A stretch of 64,000 nucleotides of DNA from Ypsolopha sequella (GCA_934047225.1 OW203984.1:8317201-8381200); one strand, 5' to 3'; numbered from the stretch's first letter, positions 10,026 to 20,410 are shown. The notes: generated from the letters alone by a model not told the origin. Numbers and translations are program-made.

Positions 10026-10905
10026 GACAGGTATATTTTGGACTGGACTGGTATATTCTGGACTGCACTTTGAGAAAGTTGTTCAGAATGATCAGAAATA
10101 TTTAGTTAATATTAGTACGTACTCCAATTAACACCGGCGACGGGAGCCTATAAATTTGACGTAATTCGCTCAGATTAAATTATGTTAAAGTATGTTAATT
10201 CGAAAGCCATTTCGAGATTTAGGTTTAGTAAGCCATATTTTCGAACTTGTGGTCTAAAACACTTTCAGATGATGAATATTTATACGAAAAAGCTGCAACT
10301 TCCATTTGCCTCCGTGTGACGTCACTTTGGAAATGGCTGTTTAAAAATGTGTCCTTTTTGCTATCAAGATACATTTAAAAAATTTGCTTTCAACTGATTT
10401 GACAGCTGGCTAATAGATGAGTAGACAGACAGAGACAGATCACTTTTTTATAAGTAATCACATTTCCCAATCAGTTATAATATCTAAAATTCTCAAGTTA
10501 CATCATATCGGACAATTCTTTAAAAAATCATAAAAAATATGGTTAATTTACATACCAAAATAATATGTCCTAAAATGACGTTTATTAGTGAAAAAAAAAC
10601 TTTTAAAAATTAAGCTATGGGAATTTAACGTTGAATTTTTGAAGAAAACTTTAATAATATATTTAGAACGTCTAAATCTGTTGTAATTTATTTTTAAGAT
10701 TAAACAGTAGAATCTTTAGTTTAATATATACATTGAAATTATTACTGCTGTCTCCCAATCTCCTTTGCTTTTTTCACATCCATCGATCGAGTTCTTCTAT
10801 TCTGTGTGCTTTATTATTTTTATTAAATTTCTATTAATTGTAGCGTTAGATGTGCATTTGACTTGACCCTCATACTTTTAACTTTTCAATATTCAATTAT
10901 TAGGG
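10026..10905. other. No recognisable feature
   Basis: AT-rich spacer with no supported gene or repeat. Confidence 0.5.
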
Positions 10906-10910
10906 TATCA

Positions 10911-11165
10911 TCCATCCATCAGCCTAGTTCGTCCACTGCTGGACATAAGCCTTTCCAGGACTTTGCCACTCCCGGCGGTCATCCTGGAGGAATTGATCAT
11001 ACGCCGATGGATGGCTGTATATCCATCCCTAATAGCCGGGCCTTATACGGAACAGACTGGTGACGGGCAGCGGCGACACTGGTGCGAGGGTTCCGGCACC
11101 GCGCTCACCAACCCGCCTGCCCAGCGTGTGTGAGTATGGGCAATTCTTCCAGGATTAGGGTATGT
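10911..11165. repeat. Rearranged LINE 3' fragment, second half inverted
   Basis: 10911-11000 follows the 2157 copy in the same orientation (TCCACTGCTGGACATAAG to GGCGGTCATCCTGGAGGAATTG). From about 11028 the sequence is instead the reverse complement of the next part of that copy (GGGCCTTATACGGAACAG, GGTGACGGGCAGCGGCG, GGGCAATTCTTCCAGGAT). The two halves therefore meet head to head around a short palindromic joint (GGATGGCTGTATATCCATCC). Confidence 0.75.
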
Positions 11166-11244
11166 ATAAACTTATTTCATTTCCTGTTCCATTAATCCCA
11201 AAAATTAAATATTAAGAAATAATTATAACAGCCAAATTAAGGCG

Positions 11245-11346
11245 TTGTCTTAATAGAACGCAACTACGCGATTATCGCGCGGGTAAGCGATGCGACCATC
11301 GTGTGGTCGCGCGATAACAAAAACTGGGTGTCCTTATAGAATGCGA
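11245..11346. repeat. CpG-rich short repeat, two units
   Basis: CTTAATAGAACGCAACTACG with CGATTATCGCGCGGG is followed 82 bp later by CTTATAGAATGCGAATACG with CGATCATCGCCCGCGG. The spacer GCGATGCGACCATCG is itself part-palindromic. Non-coding; the CpG density is exceptional for this window. Confidence 0.55.
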
Positions 11347-11436
11347 ATACGCGATCATCGCCCGCGGCAGTGTTGCCGTTTTAGCGACTTTGTCACTAGA
11401 TTTAGCGGATTTTTGAGGTTCTTAGCGGTTTATTTT

Positions 11437-11815
11437 TAAGACTTACCCCTTGGCGACAGCTTTAGGCTTTGAGAGACGCGCCAAGCGGTCCTTCTTGTGA
11501 CGGCGCCGGCGGAGAGAACAAATGTATGAAGTTGTATAGAGCCGGCCATGAGTCGCCGCTCGCGCGTCTTGTCCGGCTTCGAGTGACTTGAGCTCTCGGG
11601 ACGGCGGTGTGCGGGAAGGCGGGTGGTTGAAACAGTGATGGAGAGCACAGGACGAACCTAGTGTCGAGCGCTTTGAGCGAGCGAGCGCGCTATACATCCG
11701 ATACGGTGGAAGGCGCCGATGGGTGTCGTGGCTGGGCAAAGCCCGTAGCAAAAACCGCCTGGAAGCGCAGCAAGAAGCGCCGCCAGAAGCCTGAAGCTAT
11801 GGCCGACCCTCAAAA
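11437..11815. other. GC-rich island of unknown nature
   Basis: About 380 bp of GC-rich sequence stands in AT-rich DNA, flanked by TTTAGCGG-type motifs (11380-11430 and 11815-11835). The plus strand can encode a basic stretch, WKRSKKRRQKPEAM (11760 onward). The minus strand can encode RRRRHKKDRLARLSKPK, ending at a sequence like a splice donor (GGGGTAAGTC read on minus). Neither frame has a convincing start or a family I recognise. It could be a host exon, a captured gene fragment or a GC-rich repeat. Confidence 0.3.
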
Positions 11816-11893
11816 ACGGTTTTAGCGAATCTTAGCTACTTTTTCATAAGTACTTGTATATTTCTTCATAATTATCAATTAATAGAATATAGT

Positions 11894-12193
11894 AAAACCA
11901 GCCAAGTACGAGTCAGACTCGCGCACGAAGGGTTCCGTACCATTATCTATAAAAACGGCAAAAAAAGCATGTCTGTTGTATGGGAGCCCCCTTGAATATT
12001 TAGTTTATTCTGTTTTTAGTATTTTTTGTTATAGTTAGCGGCAACAGAAATACATCACCTGTGAAAATTTCAGGTATCTAACTATCACGGTTCTTGAGAT
12101 ACAGCCTGGTGACAGACGAACAGACAGACGGACAACGGAGTCTTAGTAATAGGGTCCCGTTGGTTACCCTTTGGGTACAGAACCCTTAAAACT
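11894..12193 (+). repeat. GGCCAAGTGCGAGTC element, short class, copy 2
   Basis: Begins AACCAGCCAAGTACGAGTC and ends TTGGGTACAGAACCCTTAAAA. It is nearly collinear with 2461-2745 and 35678-35993, including TCTGTTGTATGGGAGCCCCC and AGCCTGGTGACAGACGAACA. Non-coding. Confidence 0.85.
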
Positions 12194-12765
12194 AATAATC
12201 TACCTGAGACTCTCAATCAATCTAGCCAAAGATATTTTTTTCTAATATTTTTGTTGCAACCAATTTTTCCGTGAATAATTTTTAGCACTTTTGTTATTTT
12301 TTAATTAGGTATTATTCCTTAGTTAAAACACAGTGGCTGAAAATTAATAAAAGCAACAAATTATAGAATTCATATATAAATCAAAAGCAACAAAGGTCAG
12401 TTTAAATCCTTTAAATAAGAATATAATTTAAATTTCAAATCTTTTATTTATTATTCGATTCGATAAAACTCAAGAGTTTAAATATTATTTACTCCTATAA
12501 TTTTATATTATTTTACAGACTAGAAAAGATCAATTAGAAAAAATTTCAAGACAGACAATTACTTAAATTTTATGAAAACATTTCTCGGACTTGCGATCTC
12601 TTGCATTCACTACAATTGAAAAAGTCATGTCTTTTAGTTGTTTTATATTAAAAAAAAAAAAAGGTTTATTCTTCTCGATGGATCCTAACTGAACAAAAAG
12701 TAAAAAATAAATATTAAGAAATGGCTTTAGTAGTTATATTATCTGTATTACAATAAATATTTATA
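12194..12765. other. No recognisable feature
   Basis: Strongly AT-rich spacer with no supported gene. Confidence 0.5.
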
Positions 12766-12767
12766 AC

Positions 12768-13111
12768 AGGTCTTTACATATGAAATTGTCGAAATTTTCT
12801 CACTGATTCATGACTTCATAATTCCTGTAATTCAATTTTTGATTTTATTGTCAGTTTGAAAACCAAAATTAAATTTTCAAAAACAGATCGTCCGTAAAAA
12901 CATCCATTTCCAAAATAAGACTCGTAATAATTTTTACAGCTGACACTTTGCAAAAATTAACTTAATGTTGATGTTAGCCTAATGTTGTCTCATTCATACA
13001 CAAAAGAAACTACCTAATTTGGATTTGCCGTTACTAAAAAAAACTCAAAAATGTTAAGTACTTTGAGTTTTCTTCAAATTCTCTATAGAAAACGGCAATT
13101 TCATAGGTAAA
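12768..13111 (+). mobile_element. MITE family GGTCTTTACATATGAAATTG, copy 1
   Basis: The left end is AGGTCTTTACATATGAAATT and the right end is AACGGCAATTTCATAGGTAA. Internal landmarks shared with 36872-37289 and 55095-55489 are CATCCATTTCCA, ACAGCTGACACTTT, TAATGTTG...TCATTCATACAC and TTCAAATTCTCTATAG. It is ~345 bp and non-coding. The ends form a ~22-bp terminal inverted repeat in the less decayed copies. Confidence 0.8.
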
Positions 13112-13224
13112 TATCTAATATTACACTTTATTAACCTCATTACTTTTTTAATTACTCACAGCGCGAGCCACTAGTGACCAAGCAACAAGGCAAATTGTTC
13201 TACTTAAAAATGAAATGTTTATTT

Positions 13225-13487
13225 CATACGAAGCAGAATATAAACAAAGGGCCTAGACCGTTGGAGTGGTGAGACAATAGAATGCGGTTGCACATTTGAC
13301 CAACTTTTAATATAAACTGGGGTGGAATAATAGCCGTACCTCGAGAGAGCTCATTTAGACAAATTATGCAAAAGCGCTCTGACAGGATAAAAATAAAAGC
13401 CTCGACTGCGTACGCAGGCTTTTCTTGTGAAATGCACACGTGGAATTGTAAAAATTCTACGAGAACTTTGCAAAAGTTTTAGTTTTA
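13225..13487 (+). repeat. Interspersed repeat shared with 25969-26236, copy 1
   Basis: AGACAATAGAATGCGGTTGC, TTGACCAACTTTTAATATAA, GGAATAATAGCCGTA, GAGAGCTCATTTAGA, CCTCGACTGCGTACGCAG and TTCTTGTGAAATGCACAC all recur in inverted orientation at 26 kb. The copy at 26 kb carries ~35 extra bases between the last two blocks. Non-coding, with no terminal repeats recognised. Confidence 0.8.
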
Positions 13488-13629
13488 TTACTTTGAGCTT
13501 TGCCAGGCTCTAGCTGGGCCATGTGAGTAGGTAGCAGTTGATGACTGTGGTAATATCATAAGAAGATATGATTTGGTCATTTGTAGTTTTCCGGTTGACC
13601 GTGCACTTTTAATTATTGGTCACTTTATA

Positions 13630-13882
13630 CAATGTGTAACAGAAAGGTGTAACCATATTTGAAGAGTTTATTCAGTCAATGGTATAGAACAACTTTTACT
13701 GTGGAGCCAACATCGAAATCTCAAAAATTCCCTTCCATACATTTCGGCTGAGCGGCGCATTTTTCTATGAAACAGCTGAATTTTTTTTTCGAGATACAGG
13801 GTTTGTTCTATAGTAAAAGTTGTTCTATGCAATTCACTGAATAAGCTCTTCAAATATGGTTACACCTTTCTGTTACACGTTG
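13630..13882 (+). mobile_element. TA-flanked palindromic MITE (GTGTAACAGAAAGG family), copy 1
   Basis: CAATGTGTAACAGAAAGGTG at the left mirrors CACCTTTCTGTTACACGTTG at the right. The arms extend ~90 bp each (TTTGAAGAG, TTATTCAGT, AGAACAACTTTTACT). TA stands immediately outside both ends (13628-13629, 13883-13884), the duplication expected for Tc1/mariner elements. The other members are at 17008, 35095 and 44337. Short reading frames beginning MKSLFS are by-products of the arms. Confidence 0.9.
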
Positions 13883-13943
13883 TATAGTTTTGTAAAAATA
13901 TCTGATTTCAAGAATGTGGGTTTAATTTTTATTGTTATGTAAT

Positions 13944-14165
13944 GAAAAAAAGAAAGAAAGAAAAGAAAGAAATTTATTTGGGGACAAAAAGAACACATGG
14001 AAAAGCAACATATAGGTACATAATAACTATTAACTTAAAACTTGTACTTATAATTAACATTCACAATAGTCAAAGATTAGGATGAAGCTATCCCATGCAT
14101 TCAACGTCACCAAATTGGCCATACCTCAGCACGGTGCTGTGACGCAATAATACATACTTATACTT
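13944..14165 (-). repeat. Antisense LINE 3' end with A/G-rich tail
   Basis: On the minus strand CAGCACCGTGCTGAGGTATG and ~150 bp of AT-rich sequence lead to CCCCAAATAAATTTCTTTC and a (TTTC)n tail. The AATAAA signal next to the simple-repeat tail suggests a retrotransposon 3' terminus. No ORF is left. Confidence 0.5.
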
Positions 14166-14179
14166 ATACTTATAATGAA

Positions 14180-15382
14180 AGACTTGATTAAACATTGAAA
14201 ATATTAATTGCTACGTAGAGCTTATTTTTTTTTTAAAGTGAAAACTTATTAAGTTAGCCGCGTTTTGCGATTTTGTGCTATAACATGTTGCGCTTGACCA
14301 GCAGTAAAAAGTTTTCACTTCTGTCGGAAGATGACTACCTATTTTTTTTTTATTCTGTTGACTCTTAAGGTCCTACGCATCCAACACAATAATCATATTA
14401 AGTAATTTTGAACTCAATGATATTGTCAGAAAGTCTACATTAGAACGCTCGCTTCGTGCGCTGCGAGCACGCATAATCAGTGAATTTGTGAGGTTTTTCT
14501 GGAATTTCTGAAAAAGTATTGAGAAATAAATAAAAATGGGTCGATAAGTGTCTTAAATTATCTGTAAAGAAAATTCAGGAAAAGTTTTAATTCTCTCCGT
14601 TGAACACCTTTGCTATAAACACATTTATTCGCAATTTGACGAGCTTACTTTGTGATTTTTTTCTATTGAGTGAAGTTAACTCAATTACGTTTTTAGATCA
14701 ACTTGTGTTTAGAGTATATCCTCTATTGTAACATATATTTAACTTGTATTTGAATGAGATATTGAACTGACAATATTAATTAAACAAAATGCTCATTTTG
14801 GAATGGCAGGGCCTTAAGTATTTATTGGTACTTGCAAAGCAATTCTACCTACTGCAGCAAGCAAGATCGTCTATTAGCAGAAACCTCGGGGAACCTAGAT
14901 ACAAAGTAATTTTGGTACAACTTTTACAGTAATCCCCTCCGTTACTCCTCTGTGTGGCCGCAGATGTAATGGCGGGCTCTGTAATGCAATTTTCAGGTTT
15001 TGTTACAGCTTTAATATTAACACTGTGCATTTGTGGGGAATTAATTTCAAGTTTGCTCTGTATTTACATAGGTATTACTCGTATAATGCGGAATTCCGGA
15101 AATGTGGTTAAGCGTTTAGTTTGTTAGGTAATGTTTGTGTTTGTTCAAAAGGTGGAATTAATTGCTTAAAATTATTGAACCCTGTCTTGGAACAAAAATA
15201 AATTCATTTTTCTTCGTTTATTTTTAGGCATACAGGTGTGTCAGAGCATTGCGTCGTTTTTGGAAAAACCACTGGAACCGTTGGAATTGAAGTGGCAACA
15301 GTCAGTTCCCCTTAAAATACGCATACATCATCAATATAGTACATTTTGAAAATTGACTTGACGGAGCTTTTGCCGCAATTTA
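14180..15382. other. No recognisable feature
   Basis: About 1.2 kb of AT-rich spacer. The 61-codon minus-strand frame at 14845-15030 has no motif. Confidence 0.5.
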
Positions 15383-15485
15383 AGGCGATATGTAAACGTT
15401 TTATATGCGAAAAAAAACCTCAATTCCAGTGGGACGGATTCGTGGAAAAGTAGCAAAAAGTTGTTTTTTTATTAATATAAAATGT
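15383..15485 (+). repeat. Short interspersed repeat shared with 63155-63270
   Basis: AAGGCGATATGTAAACGTTT, ATATGCGAAAAAAAACCTCA, GTGGGACGGATTCGTGGAAA and AGTAGCAAAAAGTTG recur inverted at 63.2 kb. About 105 bp, non-coding. Confidence 0.65.
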
Positions 15486-15828
15486 ACTTAGTTATTTTGT
15501 CAAAAAGATTTTCAAGGAGACTGTACAAATACATAATATCCACATTTTGAATGAAATTAGATAGGATTTCAGAATCACAGGAAAAAATAAAACAATTTAG
15601 AGGTCTTTTTGGAATTAAATTCTATAGAGAAAATTTCATCTAATCGCGTTTTCCTTCAGTGAGAATCTTAATAATTACTTACTCTAAACATTTACTCAAA
15701 ATTAAATACGTAGATGACGTTATAGTGGAGTAAATGGATTCGAAAAACCCCCTTTTTTTGGTATCACCTTAATGCAGCTATTCTTAATTGAACCATTTTC
15801 TTTTGAAGAGAAATTTTTCATCATTGTA

Positions 15829-15985
15829 GCTGATTCTGAAGTTTTAGTTAGTTTTAGTGCTGTCAAAAATAAAATTGTTCCAAAGTAATTTAGCTTCTGT
15901 TCCTAGCATTTAAGGATTATTTTGCAATTAACAAAATTTTGTTTTGACAGCACTTAAAATAAAATTAAAGCCTTCAGAATCGGCT
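15829..15985. mobile_element. Small foldback element
   Basis: GCTGATTCTGAAG...TTAGTGCTGTCAAAA on the left is inverted at TTTTGACAGCACTTA...CTTCAGAATCGGC on the right. The arms are ~50 bp around a ~55-bp centre. Weaker symmetry may extend it outward to about 15795-16020. No target duplication seen. Confidence 0.65.
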
Positions 15986-16844
15986 TTATTAAATAATCAT
16001 CTTTTAAAAAAAAGAATATTGAAATCCCATTAAATTCAACCAGTTATTCAACCAATATTAAAAACAGAATCAAATTATTTATAAATACAAATTCAAATTT
16101 CAAAATACCTAAAATATTATACTTAAAAATTTAAATAACAATAATAGTCAATATGTAGGTAGTCTTTGTCATGTATGGAACCCAATGGGTAGAATGGAAC
16201 CCATTTAATAAAATCAGTCTGTCGCATGAGCCCGGTTTCATTGACCTCATTACATTGCGCTGCCTGAATTAAATAGAAAAAGTTTGTTCGGGAAAAAGTT
16301 TGGGATTTATTTTTGTTAAAAATAGAAATAACGTTACGTACAATTAATAAAGTGCTGAAAAACGATAAACAAGGACGATGGAGACGATTTTTAACACCGC
16401 CACCGCCTATTTGTTTTGATCAGAACCCGTCATTGGTTAAATCTCCTTGTCTCCATGCATATGGAGACACCATATTATTAACTACTCAGGCAAATGGTAA
16501 GATTTAGGTGACGGACCCAGGGAAAAGGCATGGAAACTTTCAAACAGTATATAAATTCTAAACTTTTCAGGATGAAAAAAGAAACTAAAGTTTATACCAA
16601 AAACATCGGTTTTGGCACTGATTACGATTTATTTTGAGGATGTTCGAACGAATCTGACATTAAAGCCTACAGCGCTAGAGTTCAGCCAAATGCTAGTGTC
16701 AAATCAATAAAAAAAATTGTAGATTTTTATGGGCTGATGATAACAATGATCATAAGGTGCGGAAATATGGACACTGACGACGGTTGGACTAGTCCACCGA
16801 TTGAAAGTCGCTCAGTCAGCTGGAGTAGACTTGAGCTTAGAGTC

Positions 16845-17430
16845 TCTTTAACGGGTCATGTCACAAATGAGATGTCTTAATTCATTGATATAGTCTCTAA
16901 GATTAGCAAGCTGAAGTGGCAGTGGGCTGGTCAAATCTACCGAAGAATCAACGAATCAACAACCGATAGGGAAAAAGTTCCCAAATTGAGACCATTATCA
17001 ACATATACAACGTGTAACAGAAAGGTGTAACCATATTTGAAGAGCTTATTCAGTCAATGGCAAAGAACAACTTTTACTATGGAACAAACCCTGTATCTCG
17101 ATTTTTTTTTTAACTGTTTCATAGAAAAATGCAATGCCGCGAGCGGCATTGTATGTATGGAAGGACAGATTTTGTTTTTGAGATTTCAGGGTTGGCTCCA
17201 TAGTAAAAGTTTTTCTATACCATTCTTCAAATATGGTTACACCTTTCTGTTACACCTTATATAGTGTAGGACGCCCGCCAGCTCGCTGGAGTGGTGGTCT
17301 TAAAAATATTGCCGGTTGTGGCTTGATATAGGGATTTCCTTATACTGTGATATAGATGGTTGAAGATAGAAAATGTGGCGTGCCTCTGAAGAGGCCTATG
17401 TCCAGCAGCGAACTGATACAGAGTGTCTCA
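16845..17430 (+). pseudogene. LINE ORF2 C-terminal relic, interrupted by a MITE
   Basis: One frame reads LRVSLTGHVTNEMS, a stop, then FIDIVSKISKLKWQWAGQIYRR up to about 17005. After the MITE at 17008-17259 the homology resumes as GRPPARWSGGLKNIAG, followed by AGGCCTATGTCCAGCAGCGAAC (core AGGCCTATGTCCAGCAG), equivalent to the EAYVQQW terminus. These are conserved C-terminal motifs of lepidopteran endonuclease/reverse-transcriptase LINEs. Stops and frameshifts make it a dead copy. It gives the sense orientation for the fragments at 2157, 10911 and 56153. Confidence 0.75.
17008..17259 (+). mobile_element. TA-flanked palindromic MITE, copy 2, inside a LINE
   Basis: CAACGTGTAACAGAAAGGTG at the left and CACCTTTCTGTTACACCTTA at the right. 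TA sits at 17006-17007 and 17260-17261. The right arm has lost the GACTGAATAAGCTC block present in the other members. It lies within the LINE frame described at 16845-17430, so it inserted after that LINE. Confidence 0.9.
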
Positions 17431-17774
17431 AAAGAAAGTTTATATTTGTTTAGCTTCCTGCGTTAACGCAACTACAGATATAATTTTGTTTAACTACTTA
17501 GTAACTAAACATGTAACCTAAATACTTTTCTTACAAGACTTACAGACTGCATTATTGTATAACAAAATTTACGTTATCTAAAATATGTTGTAGTCAAAAA
17601 ACTTTTCCTAAATATGTATATCAAATGTGATTTACGTATTTTCACATTTTAATTATTACTTTTTAATAGTATTGACTATTCAAACTTATAATAGCCAAGT
17701 TTTGTAATTTAGCGATAGAGTTAGTAAAAAACAAAAATATTTACCTATTATTTCTTTCAAATAAATGAAAGACA

Positions 17775-17890
17775 AGAGAAATACTCTTTATTGCGCACCA
17801 TATACAAAAAAACTTAAACAAGATAAAGATAAATAACACTTGGCGGTCTTATCCCTAAAAGCGATTTCTTCCAGACAACCTTTGGGTGGA
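17775..17890 (-). repeat. Probable antisense LINE 3' UTR fragment, second copy
   Basis: GGCGGTCTTATCCCTAAAAG and GATTTCTTCCAGACAACC, preceded by ACTCTTTATTGCGCACC. Relative of 9890-10025. Non-coding. Confidence 0.5.
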
Positions 17891-18334
17891 AATGAAGCTA
17901 AGGATATAAATCGTAAAGGCGGTGTACATCAAAATAAATAATAGACAATTTAATAAGTGTTTACTTACTATATTATATGTGATGAAACATAAAATAAACT
18001 AATATATATCTACAAATATATTAATAATTATAAATACAAATATAAATATATTATAAATACAAAAATAACGTTGAGAAACAGAAAATAAATAATAATAATA
18101 GTAGCAGAGGTAAATAGATTATAAAAAAGATTTCAGAGAAAGAAATTTATCCTTTAGTAATCTTTGAAGACAGGTAATGAGGGAGCACGCCTGATGGCTA
18201 TGGGCAGGTCATTCCACAACCTGACAGACTCAACAGCAAAGGAGTTACCATAAAAATTGGAAGAGTGAGCTGCCCCCTATTCTGTATCTTAGGTTGCCAA
18301 CTGGACAGGGTGCCTATCGTCAAAAGCATAACCC

Positions 18335-19598
18335 GTGTCCAATAAGTTCGAATACAAATATTTTTTCATTCATCACCATAACGTATTTATATTTAGAATG
18401 TTGAGATATTTGAAATTTGATTTCATATAATGTCATAAATAAACAACAAAAGTATAAAAGGCCAAATATTTCTAGTATTGATTTAATCCAATAAGAAGCA
18501 CTTACGTTACGCGGTTGTTACGAAATTTCTCAAAGGCGACAGTCCGGGTGCGATTTTTAGGGCGTTAGGTTACGTTACTTGTATCAAACGTTACAAGGAA
18601 ACATCCTCGTTGGAGGATAGGAAGAGATGTGGCCGGCCAGTATTGAAAGTGGTAAGAGAACGAATTCGGCGAAAACATCATCGCTCTGTGCGAAAACTTG
18701 CTGCAGATTTGAAGATATCCAGAGGATCGGCACACAACATATTGAAAGTAGACTTTGGGTGTCATGCTTACAAAAAACGCAAAATCCATGGTATTTTCGA
18801 AGCGACCAAGAAAAAGAGATTAGATCGATCGAAATTGTTACTTGCTTGTCACGCAAGGGACGAGTTTGTTTTTTCTGACGAGAAACTTTTCGTTTTAGAA
18901 CAACCTCACAACTCGCAAAATGACCGCTTGTGGGCAGCAAGGTTAAAGGACATCCCGGAGAGTGAGAGGAGTGTCCCAAGGTTCCAGAATGCGCCGTTGG
19001 TGATGGTGTGGGGAGCAGTTTGCAAAAGAGGCAAACTTCCTTTGATATTCATTGATAAAGGAGTTAAAATCAATGCCCAGTACGTAAATCAGAAGTATTG
19101 GAGAAAATTGTTGAGCCAAGCTTGAAAAGATTGTATGGAGATGATTATTACATCTTTCAACAAGATGGAGCCCCATCGCACACGGCGAAAGCAGTTCAAG
19201 AGTGGTGCGAGGCGAATTTGACCAATTTATTAAAGAAAACTGAAAACTTTCTTTAAAAAAACCCAGCTCACCAGACTTGAACGTATTGGATTATTTTGTA
19301 TTGTCGTACATGCTATCAAAACTGAACGACTACAAAATCACAAATATGGACCATTTCAAAAAAGTTATTCAGAAGATTTGGGATGAAATACCAATGGAAA
19401 CGGTGCGTGCTGCGTGCGACGGATTTGAAAAACGTTTGAAGCTAGTAGTAAAGGTTAAAGGCGGAGTCATTCCAAAACATTTACTGTAAATATTAGGCAT
19501 ATTTATGGTGCTTTAAAAATATAGCACATTTTACTAAGAAATCTGTCGATTTATTTATTTAATGGTACTTTTAAAGTGTATTCAAACTTATTGGGTGT
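18335..19598 (+). mobile_element. mariner-like (DD41D-type) transposon, degenerate
   Basis: The ends GTGTCCAATAAGTTCGAATA (18335 on) and TATTCAAACTTATTGGGTGT (19579-19598) are inverted repeats of ~24 bp. TATA lies just outside the right end. The ~1.26-kb length and single transposase frame are normal for Tc1/mariner elements. The TIRs still match well, although the ORF is broken. Confidence 0.85.
18487..19489 (+). pseudogene. Tc1/mariner-superfamily transposase, frameshifted
   Basis: The frame is open from 18487, just after a stop, but has no in-frame ATG at the expected start. It begins with a helix-turn-helix (VVTKFLKGDSPGAIFRALGY) and a GRP linker (RKRCGRPVLKV). The first catalytic Asp is in FSDEKLF, the second in FQQDGAPSH and the third in SPDLNVLDYF. 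There are two frameshifts: near 19095, where YVNQK shifts to VLEKIVEPSL, and near 19250, before KPSSPDL. Bridging the second shift gives about 41 residues between the second and third Asp, as in DD41D elements. The C-terminus (EKRLKLVVKVKGGVIPKHLL) ends at 19489. In a functional relative this protein cuts and pastes the element in the nucleus; this copy cannot make it. Confidence 0.8.
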
Positions 19599-20304
19599 AT
19601 ATAAAAACTGAACTTTCAAAATAGCCTTTAGTGGGTATTGAACTATTTACGAACTGTGAAGTCACTTCAAATGCGAACATAATATCCTTAGACAATCGAA
19701 ATTCGATAGTGTATCTATGTTTTTGATGATAGGCACCCAGTCCAGTTGGCAACTAGATATACATAATAGGCCCGCAGAAGTTGCTAATAGCAAATTTTCA
19801 GATGAACGTAGAGTGTTCATTAATGAGCATTTTTCTCGCCTTTTATTTCATGGTTCCTAGTTTTCCTCTAGATGGCAGTATCCAAGTTAGCATAGATAAT
19901 TGACGTCCTGTAGCAATCAATTTTAGAGTATATTTATTGGTTCTCAGTTTTTTTAATTCTGACTAAACAAAATATTTAATTGTAATATAAATAAAAATAT
20001 GAGTGCTTTAGACATATTACGTGGCTTTCGCACACGCATGGTAATCTACAATCATAAATTATGATATTAAATTAATGATAAAACTATTATACACTTTTTC
20101 AGAACGAAACTTTATGACGCAAGTGGATTGAAACTATGAAATTGGATCATCAGCGTGAAATTACGTGGAAACTGTGCAAAATAAATTACAATGAAATTCT
20201 TCCATTCACTCTGAAAATTTTACCGACCTATCATAGTCGAGATAAGTTATTTTTTAAAAAATGATGTCGTTACAGATTGAAAACTCACTCTTTTTATGTG
20301 GAAG

Positions 20305-20410
20305 GGGTGAAAGAGGTGTGTCAGGATCGTATCAGATGGAAATATGTAGTCTCTGTCTACCCTTCTGGGAGACAGACGTGAGTCTTATATGTGTATGTAT
20401 GTCTATTTAT
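20305..20410 (+). pseudogene. LINE ORF2 extreme C-terminus and 3' end
   Basis: The frame KEVCQDRIRWKYVVSVYP followed by SGRQT and a stop is the conserved end of lepidopteran endonuclease/reverse-transcriptase LINEs (family pattern: KE.C.DR..W...VSAYP). The short 3' UTR ends at TGTGTATGTATGTC. Severe 5' truncation is usual for LINEs. Same general family as 30815-31260. Confidence 0.65.

Larger units (their letters stand above)
18278..19785. mobile_element. Foldback element split by a mariner insertion
   Basis: Arms flank the mariner-like element: CCTATTCTGTATCTTA, GTTGCCAACTGGACAGGG and TGCCTATCGTCAAAAGCATA at 18278-18330 are inverted at 19720-19785 (TGATGATAGGCACCCAGTCC, CAGTTGGCAAC, ATACATAATAGG). 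The right arm runs on toward unique centre sequence (19600-19720). The arms are separated only because the transposon at 18335-19598 landed between them. Confidence 0.7.

Noticed and set aside
11443..11751. 102-codon minus-strand frame as a ribosomal-like protein
   Set aside because: Basic composition alone is not enough; no family recognised and no intact gene structure, so kept only as an unknown GC-rich island.
17037..17264. Similar short proteins beginning MKSLFS at 13.7, 17.0 and 44.4 kb, looking like a conserved small gene family
   Set aside because: They are translations of the arms of the palindromic TA-flanked MITE; conservation is of DNA, and frames differ at the centre.
18584..18979. 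131-codon minus-strand frame
   Set aside because: Antisense shadow of the mariner transposase, with no independent motif.
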